DNA from: Telopea speciosissima | Lineage: Eukaryota; Streptophyta; Magnoliopsida; Proteales; Proteaceae | Length of the DNA: 64,000 nucleotides | Direction of reading: 5' to 3' | Assembly: GCF_018873765.1 (NCBI RefSeq) | Contig: NC_057925.1 | Span: 11,853,568-11,917,567, forward strand | Part shown: piece by piece, positions 45,733 through 58,256 of the stretch | Position numbering within the stretch: the stretch's first letter is position 1 | Layout: each line of letters opens with the position of its first letter | Program-made: the position numbers and the translations under genes | Notes under the pieces: generated by a model | The model's input: the letters and a program-made list of their open reading frames with translations, nothing else | Database searches by the model: none | What the model was told of the DNA's origin: nothing

Positions 45733-46210
45733 GATCTTGATTGGGAGCAAGAGGTCTCGATTGATCTTGATTGGGAGCAAGAGAACTCGATTGATCTTGA
45801 TTGGGAGCAAGAGGACCCGATTGATCTTGATTGGGAACAAGAGGACTCGATTGATTGATCTTGATTTGGAGCAAGAGGACCCGATTGATCTTGGTTGGGA
45901 GCAAGAGGACTCGATTGATCTTGATTGGGAGCAAGAGAACTCGATTGATCTTGATTGGGAGCAAGAGGATCCGATTGATCTTTGTTGGGAGCAAGAGGAC
46001 CACATTGATCTTGATTGGGAGCAAGAGGACTCAATTGATCTTGATTGGGAGCAAGAGGACTCGATTGATCTTGGTTGGGAGCAAGAGGACCCGATTGATC
46101 TTGATTGGGAGCAAGAGGACTCAATTGATCTTGGTTGGGAGCAAGAGGACCCGATTGATCTTGATTGGGAGCAAGAGAACTCGATTGATCTTGGTTGGAA
46201 GCAAGAGGAC
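45733..46210. repeat. 30 bp tandem array, about 16 copies
   Basis: The unit ttgatcttgattgggagcaa plus gaggactcga repeats head-to-tail with no spacers. Because 30 is a multiple of three, several frames stay open on both strands (peptides of repeating DLDWEQED or QDQSSPLAPN type). These are a by-product of the period, not genes. Confidence 0.95.
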
Positions 46211-46689
46211 TCGACTGAGCCTGGTGCTAACATCTTGAACAAGAGTTAGTATGATTCATGATAGATGATTGGAGTTTATGCATGAGGATTTTTCCTCAAC
46301 ATTTAGGATTTTTTTTTTTTTTTTTTTTTTAACAGGGTAAGACCCTTGTTATGCCGAAGAAGTATTGTGGCACAGAGAAGGTGCTCGCATGGTATAGACA
46401 TCATTCTGTCGAGATGGCATGTGGAAAGCCACTCTTCGATCAATCTAAGACAATGGTATGACGTACTTATAGCCGATCTGGCTGACCTATGGAACGACAC
46501 ACTCCAGTCATTCTAAGGGAAAGATATGGTTTTAGTGAGGGACAGGTCTCATCTGAAAGGTTATTCACGAGTTTTGACAATGGTTGGATGACAAAATTAC
46601 CAGCAAGTGTAGAAGTGGCCCAGAGATCACGACGATCAGACCATACATGATTCCGGTAGTGGCCAGATAAAATAATGATTTGGATGATA

Positions 46690-47480
46690 AATTGTCCATG
46701 AGTTTAGACTAAAAAGGATCGAATTGTACATGAGTACAATGGAGCCCGAAAGATTCATGGGATGATCAAACTACACGCGAGTATAGAGAGGATCAAAAAG
46801 TTCAATGATTAATTTGTACATGAGTACAAGGAGGATCAGATGATGGATCAATTTGTACATGAGTACAATGGAGACTGAAGATTCACGGGATGATCGATCT
46901 ACACACGAGTATAGTGAAAATCAAAAAATGTTAATGATTAACTTATACACGGGTACAAGGAAAATCAGATAATGAATCAATCTTGTACACGAGTACCATG
47001 GAGACTGAAGATTCACGGGATGATCGATCTACACACGAGTATAGTGAAGATCAAGGAAAATCAGATAATGGATCAATCTTGTACACGAGTACAAAGAGGA
47101 TCAGGATGATGGGTCAATCTGTACATGAGTACAATGGAGACAAAAGATTCACTGGATGATCGAACTACACACAAGTATAGTGAAGATAAAAAATGTTAAT
47201 GATTAACTTGTACACGAGTACAAGAAAAATCAGATAATGGATCAATCTTGTACACGAGTACAATGGAGACTGAAGATTCACGGGATGATCAATCTACACA
47301 TGAGTATAGTGAAGATAAAAAAATGTTAATGATTAACTTATACACGAGTACAAGGAAAATCAGATAATGGATCAATCTTGTACACGATACAAAGAGGATC
47401 ACGATGATGGGTCAATCTGTACATGAGTACAATGGAGCCCAGAGATTCACTGGATGATCGAACTACACACAAGTATAGCA
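46690..47480. repeat. About 130 bp tandem array, five to six copies
   Basis: The marker words cttgtacacgagtacaa, gactgaagattcacgggatg, atctacacacgagtatagtg and aatgttaatgattaact come round every 130 bp or so (for example at 46892, 47022, 47153 and 47286). Confidence 0.85.
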
Positions 47481-50400
47481 GGGATCAAAAGGATCAAATT
47501 GCACGAGAGTGCAGAACCATACGTGAATCTGGTATAATCGAAAGATCAAACTAACAGTGATCCAAAAAACCAAATGCACATGAGTGCAGAAGTGGTTAAG
47601 GACTTGGTCTAACTATTCATGGGGCCAAATCATTGGAGATCAAGTTGTACATGAATTCAACAGTGATCAGATAATCCAATTGCACGTGAGTGTAGGAAGT
47701 ACGAGGGTCTGATGGAACTAAATGATCAGAGCCCAAACTGTATACGAATTCTGTAATAATTGGTTGAGTAGGTTGCACGCGAGTGCAACGGAAATTAGAA
47801 TTCAGATGGTATATGATCAAGGCATTGGTCAGGAAAATGCAATCCTATGCATGTGCAGTATTTATGATGAAAATGAAAAAGCAATCCAAAATGTATACCA
47901 TTAGATGCCAAGTAGTGCATGGGCATTATGATAATTAAAATAGGATAGCACATGAGTGCTGTCTTGATCGGATTACTGGAATGCTTAAAGGAAAATGCAA
48001 TCTTATGCACACGGATCCATGATGACAATGGCAAAGAAGTCTATCATTAAAACTCAGGTAGTTGGCATTATGATCCAAAATGCAACCAAAAAAAAAAACA
48101 ATCTTATGCAAGTAATCTTTTTTTATTTATTTTTTTTAATTTTTTGCATGCAAGGAATTCTTAATGCAAATTATTCATGCAAAGAAAACACAAATGCAAG
48201 TAATCAATACAAGCAAGTGAAAAGTAATCACATACAAACATAGACACTTTTCTCCATTATTCACAAATTTTAGAATTATACGTTACAAACACTTTCCATC
48301 AAAGACATTTTTTTTTTTAATTTTTAATTTTAATTTTTTTTATTATTATTATTATTTTAAGAAACAACTTCATTTGTGAGAGAAATTTATTTTGAAAATT
48401 TATGGTTATTCACATTCTGACTTAGTAATGCATAATTTCACAGGCATATTATTCACATCCCCGTTACACGCGTAGGCTCGACGAGCATCGATTGGCCAAC
48501 ATCGAACGGGTGTTGAATGAACTTTTGACAAAGTAACTCAAAGGGTAAATTGAGGGAAACGTGCACAAACAAGATGGGTGGATAAGTCACTCTTCTCTTC
48601 CTTCATGGAGAGTCATGGCATTTTATCCCAGGCAGTATCATCCTTCTCTGCTTGTACGGTCATTTCATCTTTTAGGATGAGACTCTTCATGATTGGGAGT
48701 CGATCCTCATGGACAACATGTCATTTTAATTTCACATGCTCTTGCCTGGTGGATTGCCCCAAGGAAACAAATCATTTTTCCTTATGCTCCTTTTTCTTAT
48801 CTTGGATAGAGATTGCTTCAGTGACAAGTTAATTCTTCTAGTCGTCTTATTGGTTGAGAGGGTGAATACAATGCTACTGGCATTTAATCTCCTAATCATC
48901 TCTTCAGAAATCTTCATGATCTTAGTAGACGTGCTTCTTTTTCTTCACATCATCGGATCGCATCAAAGAGAGAGGGATACTAGTAGGAAAGGGGAAAAAG
49001 TAAAAATATGTTAGATATGATGCAAGTGAGCAAAAATGAAAAGTTGTACATGGACGAATGGAAAACTGTACCTGTGGGAGGACCGAACTTGATTATTACT
49101 TCATCAAGTTGCCTACGTACCCCAAATAGGGATCAGGTTGAACGTAGTTCAGGACAAAGATGCCTTAATGTCAAAGCCTTGATGATTAAGTTCCATCATA
49201 GCCGGGTGAGCTCGAAGCTGTGGACGAGAGTCTCATCACCATTTGGCCTGGGAGGGCTTTACTAGGTTGTAATGGGGCTTAGGACTGGATTCCAAAGGAT
49301 GGTAAAGGCTCGAATGTGCCCCTAGGGTCTAACCATGACTCGACACTTCTGCTCCCAAAACTTTACCAAGATTTTGGTAACTGAACTTAATTGTTGGGAA
49401 ATTTTTTTTATATTTTATTTTAATAATGTAATCAAGAAGTTTGGCAATCCCTCTCGTGTCTCAATTGAAGACTTTGGTAATTTTAACCCTGATAATTTTG
49501 ACAATATTGTCTCCGAAGGAAAAGTGGTTATTTTTGCCCCATGGTCTAAGTGCTCTCAATTATTTGCAATGCCTTGAGCCAATGCATCCTCTCTTTTTTT
49601 TTTTTGAACTCTCATATTTTTTTTCACTCTTTGTCTTTTGACTGTCATTTTTTTTTTGAACATTTTTCTCTCTTCTTATTATTCTTCTTCTTCTTATTTT
49701 TGTTTTGTTTTTGAACTCTCATTTTTTTTTGCTTTTTGCTATTATTTTTTTTTTTTGAACTCTTTTTTTTTTTTTTCTTTTTGAGGTTGGCCCAATTTTT
49801 ATTGTGGAGACGGAGCTACTCTTTTTTTTTTTTTTTTTTAAATCCTTCGGAAACGTATTGCCCTTGTGACATTTTACTTCAGCGAGAGACCTCTTCCAGT
49901 TAGACCCTAGAAGCTAATGGGACATTTTGATGGGCAAGAGGATATATGGATAATGTGGTGTAGGTGGGCCAAAGTGAGTCTTTTTTTTTTAAAGGGAAAG
50001 GCTAAGGCACAACTGGGGGACTAGCAGATTTTATTGTCTCAGGGTTTATTTGAGATGACTAGCGGCCAAAGGGGGCCTCCCTTAACAGGCTTTAAGAGAT
50101 GAAATCTTCATCCAGGCTTCCGACTCGTTGGAAGGGGATTAGATGTATGGAAAGCTCTAGATCTTTGACCATCAAGACTTTGCCATTGGAAAGAAGGGCA
50201 GTAAATTTTTTTTTTTTTTTTTTTAAACTAGCAGTCATGAGATCATCATAAACTATTATTTGGATGAAAGAAAAAAGAAAGAGAACGAGTAGATGGACGA
50301 GAGAACATATTCATTGACGGCTAATGGAAAATACACGGTGGATGAGTTTACAGAAGGAAATTTGACTGAATGAAAAGACCTAAAGAACTAAGGGATGCAG

Positions 50401-50600
50401 ACCCGATGATGTCTTCAGTGCGATCCTGTCTACATAAGAGTGAAGTACTGTTACTGCTTTGTCACGGGACTATGCAGTTTGTACCATGAAAAATGCCCTT
50501 CTAACTAGAGCTGAGTGTTGGACCCATTTTAAGTCGGCCAGCAAAACTGCTACTCATCAAGTTAATGATCGTAGTTTAACGCCTTCGGGCGATAGTGATG
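47481..50600 (-). other. Non-coding interior of the Tat/Ogre fossil
   Basis: No host gene. It includes a family-typical conserved stretch at about 49070-49320 (gttgcctacgtaccccaaat, tgaacgtagttcagg). Long T-runs interleaved with ttgaactctcat lie at about 49590-49830. Confidence 0.6.
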
Positions 50601-52901
50601 TCCTCAATCAGTGTCTGCCCTTATTCCATCGGAGGAATACAGAAAACTTTCTTCGGAGATTCTACCACTTTGCAGGCTGGCAATGTAAAAGAAGTATTCT
50701 CTTTTAAAATTGGTGGTAGCATCAAAAGGATTTTCCCATAAACTTGGAGGAATCTGCTCCTTAGGGACTCCGTTAACCTCACACAAATGATTCCTTATCT
50801 TCTCCCAATCATCATTTCTGTATCCTCTATTAAAGAAATCCACCAAATTGAATGCTGTATCAAAATGAAAGGTGCAGTGAGGTTGACGCATGATCAGATT
50901 CGCATTTGGTTCTTCTCGCGACTCCTGTATCCAATAAGGCTTATGGAGGGTATAGAGGACATTTTATTTTGCACAACTGAATAATTGCTCGAGCCATTGA
51001 GTCTGTGTCTGAAACCGAAGAAGAAATTTCATTGTGTTTGACCGAGGAGGAACAACTTCTGGATGCAATTCGTCCTGGCTCATATAGGTCAACAATTCTG
51101 GAACACGAAAGTTGAATGCTACCACGTACCTTTCGCAAAGGTACAAAAGGAAACAAAGGGCTTCAGTAGACAATTGGTAGAGGTCTCTTATCCCGAAGAT
51201 ATTGAAGAAAGGATAATCTGGATGGACAGGAAGTCCTCGGAGGTCGTCATTCCCACGGTAGAGGAGAGTAATTTCATGAAACAAATCCAGGCAATCTTCA
51301 CTCCTTGATTGTAAGACCTGATGCATGATCTGTTCTTGGAGATGGAAAGGTAAAAGGTCAATCCAATACTGCAATCCTGCCAAAACCTCTTTTTCCTTGG
51401 TCTCTTCATGGCCTTCAAACCGATTCAGCTTGGTCATATCAGTTGTTGAAGGAAGAGAGGATTCATGAACATCCTGGGCGAACATCATTGATGGAGACTT
51501 TTGACCTGTCACTACCTCTTCTAAAGGAACCGGCAAAGCTTGGATCAAGGAGGTGGGATCAAACCCTTCTAAATCTTCTTCGAGGGCTTTGATTGTTTGA
51601 TTAACAGACTGTTGTTTTGCCCCTGGCTTGAATTTTCCTGCTACCAGCAGGTCTTGGATAGCATGCCCAAGTGCAATGCATTCATTAGTGGGGTGCCCCT
51701 CTTGGGTGTGATAGTCACAGTATTGATTTGGATTTTACCAAAATGGTGGAGGATCCCTTACCAATCGCGGAGGAACCGTGCCCAGAAGTCCTAGTTTCTT
51801 CAATTCAGCATATGCAAGAGACCTAACCACACCCAAATCGGTGAACTCACGTTGTCTTGAATTTGCCATATTCGCCTCCAAATTTTGGCTCTGATATTGC
51901 ATTGTGTGGCTATACTGGCCATATGCCTTTCTGAGCAATTTGTCTTCAATACGCTTCCCTACGGCCATTAGCTCTTCAAAAGTCTGGAGGTGTTGGTAGT
52001 AAAGGCAATCGTGATATTCTCCGTACAGATTCTCCAGGATCATCTCCACTTGTTCTGCTTCTGTCGGGCGATTCCACATCTTTACGGCCTTCTCTCTAAA
52101 CCTCATAATGAAATTGTAGAACCCTTCAGTAGGGCCTTGCCTTAGTGTCTCCAACTCTCTCCATGTGACATCCACTTCAGTGTTGTATGAGTACTGCTTT
52201 GTAAAGGCTCTCACCACTGTTGATCAAGTCTGAGTCTGTGCCTGATCTAACTGTGTCAACTATCGCAAAGCAGGTCCAGCAAGCGAGTAGAGAAAAGTCT
52301 ACCCCATTTGATTTTCCGTGAGGCCCCAAGATTTAGCCACTGTAGCAAAGATTTTGAGGTGAGCTTTAGGATCACCTGAACCATCAAATTTATCCAATTT
52401 CCATTTGAAGTCTTCGGGTATTTTTCCTTCAGGGAAGAACACCAAGTTATCTTCAGGCTCCTCGTGAACCGTGTCCTTGATAGCAATTTCAAGCTTTTCA
52501 ACTTTATCCCTCATCATACGCTCCCTTTCAGTCTCGGGATACTCCTGAGTTACGTTGATCACGACATCTTCTTCCTCCATCATAATCCTGGTGGGTAACC
52601 TAGACACTATCGGGACTACCCTGGGGGTCATTGGTTGAACACACTCCGGCTCCCTGAAAGTAGGTATTGTGCCTCCTTGGGACATGTCTTGTACTGTTTG
52701 CAAGATTTGCACCATAAGTTGCTTCATCTCTGCCACCTCAGCCTGTAATTGGTCCATTTGTCGACCTAACCATACTTCGGGTGGGATACTGCCTACCGAA
52801 TCCATGGTGATTTTGTCTGGGAAAAGCCTGACCGAACTTTGCCTCACGATGTTGGGTGGAGAAGGGGAAGTCCTGAACACCTCTGAATTGGATCGGACCA
52901 A
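50600..52901 (-). mobile_element. gag region of the Tat/Ogre fossil
   Basis: The minus-strand frames show an N-terminal coiled-coil-like part (EVWLGRQMDQLQAEVAEMKQ), a WKLDKFDGSGDPKAHLKIF motif typical of the start of the gypsy capsid domain, and the later capsid part with LENLYGEYHD. The reading frame is broken in a few places. No zinc knuckle was made out. Confidence 0.8.
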
Positions 52902-53254
52902 TTTGGGTTAGCCTATTGTCATAACGGACTCACGCGGGTAACAGGAAGTCTTTTGATGTGAATTGTGCTTTACATAAGTCAAAGAGAATTATTTCTAGTC
53001 ACAAGGAATTTACTTGAGTATGTAAAATAGTTTTTTTATTTTAAACATTTTTTTGTATCTTATTTTTATCATTTTTTTGGTATTTTATTTTTATCATTTT
53101 GTTTTGTATTTTATTTTTATCATTTTTTTTTTGTATTTTATTTGGCTCAAGTAATCGAAGTCGTCATTGGAGCTTCTGATATTGTAGAAGTTCTCTCAGA
53201 CCATACTTCAAATGCCATTGTCGTCCAAACATTTCTTAAAAAGGAGAGGATTGA

Positions 53255-53920
53255 CGACTATTTATTCTCATATCAGCCGTCTCCCCAACAACCTATAAAT
53301 AGAAGTAGGGGACGACCAAAGCGGCTGCCCTTTCTCACACACATAACCCTAGCGGTTCTATGGACCCGTGTCATCCCTTTGTTGGGCGCATGGATTAGGC
53401 GATCTTGTTAATTAAATCTCCCACTCGCCCCCACAAGACTCATCAACACAATCGTTCATGTAAGCTTCTCTCTCTCGTACGTGTATCTCTTCATATGATA
53501 AATGGGATGTGTGACCTAACGAGATAAAACAAGGTAGGAGTGCTATATCAAGCTTCCATCTAACCAACATAGGACATCACTGATAAACAATTTTGAAATA
53601 CCTCTAACGATCCAACTATACCATATTTAGCATTCTCAATCCCTCATGATGAATAATGCTAATCCCAAATATGTAATGTACGCATAACTATATAAAAAAT
53701 AAATGGAAAATACAAGAAATCGTGGAGCAATAAGTCAAAAAACAAAAGTGTATCATCGAATGGTCTTCCTTGAGCCCCTTCATATCAAAATGAGATCGTG
53801 GCTGGAATAAGCTTAAAATCATCAGATAAGTATTCATCGCTTCAATCCGATGTAAAGCATTTGGTACATTTACTCAATTGGTTCTTGATCTCGACATTTG
53901 GAACTCTTTGGGATCTATAA
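53255..53920. repeat. Dispersed 650 bp repeat, copy 1
   Basis: It is highly similar, in direct orientation, to 63400-64000 (ccccaacaacctataaatag, gactcatcaac, caatcgttcatgtaagc, aaaacaaggtaggagt, cctctaacgatccaa, tttggtacatttactcaatt). On the minus strand it has a purine tract (gtgggggcgagtgggagat) like a copia 3' end next to an LTR. It may be the 3' part of a copia-type fossil; no coding domain was found. Confidence 0.7.
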
Positions 53921-54108
53921 TTTCATCTCTCCAATTCTTTCATTTCTTTTTTTTTTATAGTCAGGTCCAAAAAAAACCCCTAGAACATGTGGGGTCCATA
54001 ACTTTATCTTTTTCCACCCTTTTTGTCCGTCAAACAAACATGCCTGATTGGAAAAATTGAGAAAGGGTTACCACCATTATATGTATAATATATAGTGATA
54101 AGAAATGC

Positions 54109-54231
54109 TATCCGGTGCTACAGCGCGGTGTGTACCCATGCTCATGTACGGTTGCACATAAAGTGATCAATGCATCTCTGGTCCTTTCCGTGCGACTGTA
54201 CTTAGGCGAAGGTACACGCGGTGTTGCAACA
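54109..54231. mobile_element. Foldback MITE 3' of a UGT
   Basis: Arms ctacagcgcggtgtgtaccc and ggtacacgcggtgttgcaac are inverted, with gtacggttgcac facing gtgcgactgtac. It lies about 70 bp from the UGT stop. Confidence 0.65.
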
Positions 54232-54302
54232 TCAATTCATTTCCCAAAAAAAAAAAAAAAAAAACCCCACAACTAAGACAAGGATCTGACTATCCCGAGT
54301 TG

Positions 54303-55733
54303 TCATCCCCGACTCCATGACTCGGCAAGCTCGGTAAAAGCAGTCTGAGAGGACCCACCCTCCGCCCACGCAGCCAAAGCCTTCTCCGTTATCTCTCGAC
54401 AGCGTTTGCTAATCTCTCTTCCGTCCTCCGACTCAATCAGCATTCTGACTCGCTTCTCAACCTCGGCAGCAACCGCAAACTCATCCTCTTCCGCTGCCTC
54501 CATTGGCAATGCCACCCTCATCTCCTCCACCAAAACCTCCTTATTCATATGCTGCTCTGCATAGAGCGGCCATGCCACCATTGGCACCCCAGCACACACA
54601 GCTTCCAAAACAGAGTTCCACCCGCAATGAGTCACGAATCCACCCACCGATTCTCGGTTCAATACCTCCACCTGCGGCGCCCATGACTTCACCACCAAAC
54701 CCCTGTCTCTGGTCCGCTCCAGAAATCCCTTAGGCATCACAGCTTCAAGATCGAAATCCATGGTGGATATCGAAGACAGCCTCCTTGATTTATCGTCGAT
54801 TGGTGGAGGGTTCTTCACCACCCACAAGAACCTCTGTCCACTCCTCTCAAGTCCAACAGCGATCTCTTCAATCTGCTTCACTGAAAACACGCCACGGCTG
54901 CCAAAACACAAGAACATAACGCTCCGACTCGGTTGCTTGTCAAGCCACGACAAACAGTCGGCCGCACCAGATTGATCTCTGGGTTCTGCAACCACTGGTC
55001 CAATACAGAAAATGGCCGGCGCTTGATTCCTGACCGCCTTGATTGCCTTTGGTTCTAGTGCCTCAATGGTATTTGTTATAATTCCCCTTGATTTGAGGAG
55101 AAGCATACCCAGATCCAACATCATATCGTAAAACTTGTTATTCCGATCGAGTAAATTTGGCCCCATTTGTGAAGCTCGAATTGGGGGCAATCCTGGGATT
55201 TGGAGAACAGTAGTGTTGCCAAGCTCTCTGAAGCTCTTGTTCGTCTGGTTATGGAGGTTTGGGAGGTGAAGGATCATGGCAACAAAAGAGGCGCCAGTGG
55301 GAAAATAGTAGTAAAGAGGGATGTTCAGCTCAGTGGCGACAGGGAAGGCTGGGTTGCATAAGAAATCGATCACAAGGGCTGCAATGGAGGAGGTTTCAGA
55401 GATGGTTTGGAGGGTGTGGAGAAGATTTGGGTTGTTGAGGTGAATTGATTCGAAGAATAAGACCGGTCGGTGGGGAGTGGGTGATGATGGATGGGAAGGA
55501 GGGTTGGGAAGAGCAGGTAAGCGATGGAAGGTTATTGAAGGGTCTGTGTTAGAGACATGATCGATATAAGGATCAATGGCGGCGGCCCTGTTAAAGTAGC
55601 CTGAAATGAGGACTGTGAGGGAGAAACGTTGGTTGTAGTGGCGAAGGATAAGCTTGCCCAGCTCAACCATAGAGACTAGATGGCCGATGGATGGGACTGG
55701 ATAGAAAACTACAGTGTCTTTCATTTTCTTCAC
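54303..55733 (-). CDS. UGT88-like UDP-glucose:acceptor glycosyltransferase (476 aa, intronless)
   Basis: A complete family-1 glycosyltransferase. Catalytic pair: His18 (PSIGHL) and Asp123 (VIDFL). FLCFGS lies at 274-279. PSPG box at 351-394: [26 protein letters not shown] and AEQ, with no change at the usually fixed positions, so the donor is probably UDP-glucose. The linker after KNPPP is longer than in the other two copies (PPIDDKSRRLSSIS), which accounts for most of its extra length. It is more diverged from the 23793/39685 pair than they are from each other. A 1.8 kb hAT element sits 186 bp upstream of the start codon, and no clear TATA box is seen between them, so its promoter is probably altered or supplied by the transposon. 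Confidence 0.95.
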   Translation of the reverse strand: MKKMKDTVVFYPVPSIGHLVSMVELGKLILRHYNQRFSLTVLISGYFNRAAAIDPYIDHVSNTDPSITFHRLPALPNPPSHPSSPTPHRPVLFFESIHLNNPNLLHTLQTISETSSIAALVIDFLCNPAFPVATELNIPLYYYFPTGASFVAMILHLPNLHNQTNKSFRELGNTTVLQIPGLPPIRASQMGPNLLDRNNKFYDMMLDLGMLLLKSRGIITNTIEALEPKAIKAVRNQAPAIFCIGPVVAEPRDQSGAADCLSWLDKQPSRSVMFLCFGSRGVFSVKQIEEIAVGLERSGQRFLWVVKNPPPIDDKSRRLSSISTMDFDLEAVMPKGFLERTRDRGLVVKSWAPQVEVLNRESVGGFVTHCGWNSVLEAVCAGVPMVAWPLYAEQHMNKEVLVEEMRVALPMEAAEEDEFAVAAEVEKRVRMLIESEDGREISKRCREITEKALAAWAEGGSSQTAFTELAESWSRG

Positions 55734-55918
55734 CTTCCCTTTCTCTTTCTCTTCGTGTATAATCAGAGTTTATCCTCAGATATCGGACTCGAAGGAAGAA
55801 AGACAATGCAATGAAAAGGGAAGGTGAAATGTGAGATGTCAAGTGGGACTGATAAAGATCCTGTGCAGCTCTTTGCCCGGGCTGCACAAAGTGTTGCATC
55901 AAATCCGACTTCGGGATG

Positions 55919-56687
55919 TAGGGGTGTCAATGGGTCGGGTTGGGCCGGGCCTGCCTAAACCCTGACCCTGACCCTGACCCTAGAGGCCTTAACCTAAACC
56001 CCGACCCTGATCTAATCCTGACAGGGCCAAGCAACCCTCAACCCCGACCCGATCCTGTCAGGGTTTTCCCTAACCCGGTTCGGCCCGACCCGACCCTGAT
56101 AGGGTCGAGCAGGATCGGGTTGGCCTGATTGACCCCCACCTTGACTTTAAATTTTTTCAAAAAATAAAACATTGAAGGGTTTTACTTTGCCCATCAGTTT
56201 AGAACTCAAAGAAAAACTCCTCTACAATGGAATTATATTGAGCCTTAGTTCTTGGTAGACAATCACAGAGATGAATCCTCAACATAAACCCAAAATTTAA
56301 GAGCTTAGCAAGCTCAAATCAATCCTCCAGAACTGAGAACAAAGATCCAATAATGCAGGAATAGAGAAGAATCAGCCATAGCCAGCGAAAATAGAGTGAA
56401 CCTCTCTCAAATTTCAGATAGAAGAACTCCCACTCATCTCTCTGAAAATTTCACTTCGAAACCCCAGAAAAAATAACCCCAAATCGAAATTGTCAAACTC
56501 TATAAGAACCAGGATTTTTCTCTCCACCTCTATTCTTCTCACATCCCAGATGTTCCAACCCGTAGGGGTTCTTCTTGCCTTCGATTTATAGCCTGTTACC
56601 GTGTGCTGTGCGCCGGTCTCGATCTTTGAATCTTTGATGGTGATTATCAACAGTTTTTGCACTGAAATCACCACAAAAAACAAAAAC

Positions 56688-56727
<40 letters not shown>

Positions 56728-57720
56728 AGAAAGAAAGAAACAAAACAAAACACTGTTTCTAGGCCAAATCTTCTTGTAGTAAAAAAAGACAAGCCCCAAA
56801 AAACCTAGAAATTCCCAAAAATCTCAACAGGACCGAAAAAGTGCTAATAGCTATGACCCATGGAAATTGGTCAACTTACAAACAAATATTAACAGAAGAT
56901 GACCCTAGGTACGAGATGCAACCCTTTTTCTCGTCTCTAATTCACTTGGCAACTATATCCCTTCAGCCACATATAATGTAAAATCAGAGGTCACTAATCC
57001 AGCCAGTTCAACAAAGATTTGGAAGTGAAGCTGACTCATGAAATGAACTAGATCTTCATTCTTACTTGTCATAAGCCTAACAGTGTGTCAAGTAGCACTT
57101 GCAGAGAACTCAAAACCTCATAAGAACAGGAAGATGAACACATCTTGTTCACCACCACCACCATCATCATCAACCACACCCATGTGTGTGTGCGTACACA
57201 TCCTGTTCACCACCATCATTATCATCTTCGAAGGAATATAAGTGTGTACCTGGAGGCCGTAGTGATTGATCGTCAAGGGAATCGATTCATCGAAGCAGCT
57301 AAAAGAAAGTGAAGGAAACTCATTACTCAAGGAAGGAGACTGAGGGAACTCAGGGAAAGTGAAAATGAAAAGGAAGCTTGATAGCAGAGAAGGAGGAAGA
57401 TGGAGGCATGAGCGTCGAGCGGCGGCTTTTCGGATCTGGATAAGTGAAAATGAAAAGGGATTTAGATTTTAGGGTTTACTATTGGCTTTTTGTCTTTTTC
57501 TTTATAATATATACATTAATATATAATATTATATACCTATAACTAATATAGGGCCGGGCCGGGCTAAGCCCAAGGTCTTATCCCGGACCGGACCCGACCC
57601 GACCCTGCCAGGGTCAGCCAAAAACCCAACCCTAACCCGCCCTTTGGACTGGTAGATCAGGGTCGGGTCCGACCGGGCTCAGGGCGGGTTTGGGCCAGCC
57701 GGGCATTATTGACACCCCTA
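55919..57720. mobile_element. Non-autonomous hAT element, 1802 bp, upstream of a UGT
   Basis: It has the same ends as the element at 19182: TAGGGGTGTCAAT and ATTGACACCCCTA, with 'gaccctg' rich left and 'gggccgggc' rich right subterminal parts. Target duplication tcgggatg (55911-55918) against ccgggacg (57721-57728); both differences are C-to-T. A (GA)n tract lies at 56695-56723. No transposase and no recognised captured gene. Confidence 0.92.
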
Positions 57721-57792
57721 CCGGGACGTCCCTGGTTTGTTTAATGAAATTTGGTACGTGATAATGTGATACAACTTGTAATGATGAAAGTG

Positions 57793-57950
57793 CGCTATTT
57801 GGGTGCGGTGCTGTTGCCCCTGTGCCAAGACATAGGGGCGGGTGAAATGACCGTCGCACCTTTGGAAAATTATGTCTCTCCATTGGGGCACGGCAGTCAT
57901 TTCGCCAACCCTTGTGTCTGGGTACAAGGGCAACATACCGCACACGCCCT
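57793..57950. mobile_element. Foldback MITE (GTTGCCCCTGTGCC family)
   Basis: Arms ggtgctgttgcccctgtgcc and gggtacaagggcaacatacc are inverted. The core is ggtgaaatgaccgtcgcacc. The right half matches 26202-26255 upstream of another UGT, so the insertion predates that duplication. Confidence 0.7.
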
Positions 57951-58090
57951 GGCGTTCTCTTTCCCATTTTTTAATTAATGTCTACATTTAATATCGATAT
58001 GATACTTTGAATCATATAGTACATATTTTTTAAAATAGTTCAAAGAATTATTAGACTAATTGAAACATTAAATTATTCAAATAAGTTTTT

Positions 58091-58256
58091 GGGAAAAAAA
58101 ACTTTGTACAGGATTGTGGCCTACACCAGCACTCCATGAGTCTATCTCTCTCCTCCCCATATGAAAAGGCAGCTCTGCCCCCATGTTCTAAGGAGGAGAG
58201 ATAGACACATGAGAGTGCTGGTGTAGACCACACTCCTGGACAGAAAACTCATTCCC
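58091..58256. mobile_element. Foldback MITE (GGGAAAAAG / CTATCTCTC family)
   Basis: It begins gggaaaaaaaactttgtaca and ends ctcattccc. The arms share caccagcactccatgagtct and its inverse. The target duplication taagttttt at 58082-58090 and 58257-58265 is perfect, which fixes this family as 9 bp (Mutator-type). Confidence 0.9.

Larger units (their letters stand above)
43671..53140 (-). mobile_element. Ty3/gypsy Tat/Ogre-type fossil, gag-only, with 3' LTR and large tandem arrays
   Basis: Read on the minus strand it has a gag region (about 52901-50600), then some 5 kb of non-coding sequence with tandem arrays, a purine tract (aaagaggggcaaac) and a 3' LTR of about 1.27 kb (44940 down to about 43671). 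The LTR starts TATAGACACTGATTTTTTGTCAC, close to the usual Tat/Ogre start; it contains the family's 'gtgggaaggtgttagacacc' stretch (on the plus strand). No protease, reverse transcriptase, RNase H or integrase is seen, so it was probably a non-autonomous, large derivative. The 5' LTR is missing and the gag region is broken in a few places. Age: old, but the arrays are still well ordered. Confidence 0.8.

Noticed and set aside
45733-46210. CRISPR-like regular repeat
   Set aside because: Units are contiguous with no unique spacers, and the DNA is clearly plant nuclear.
45620-46249. Several open frames of 127-180 codons on both strands
   Set aside because: They are made wholly of a 30 bp tandem unit; a period divisible by three keeps frames open by chance. 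No start context or domain.
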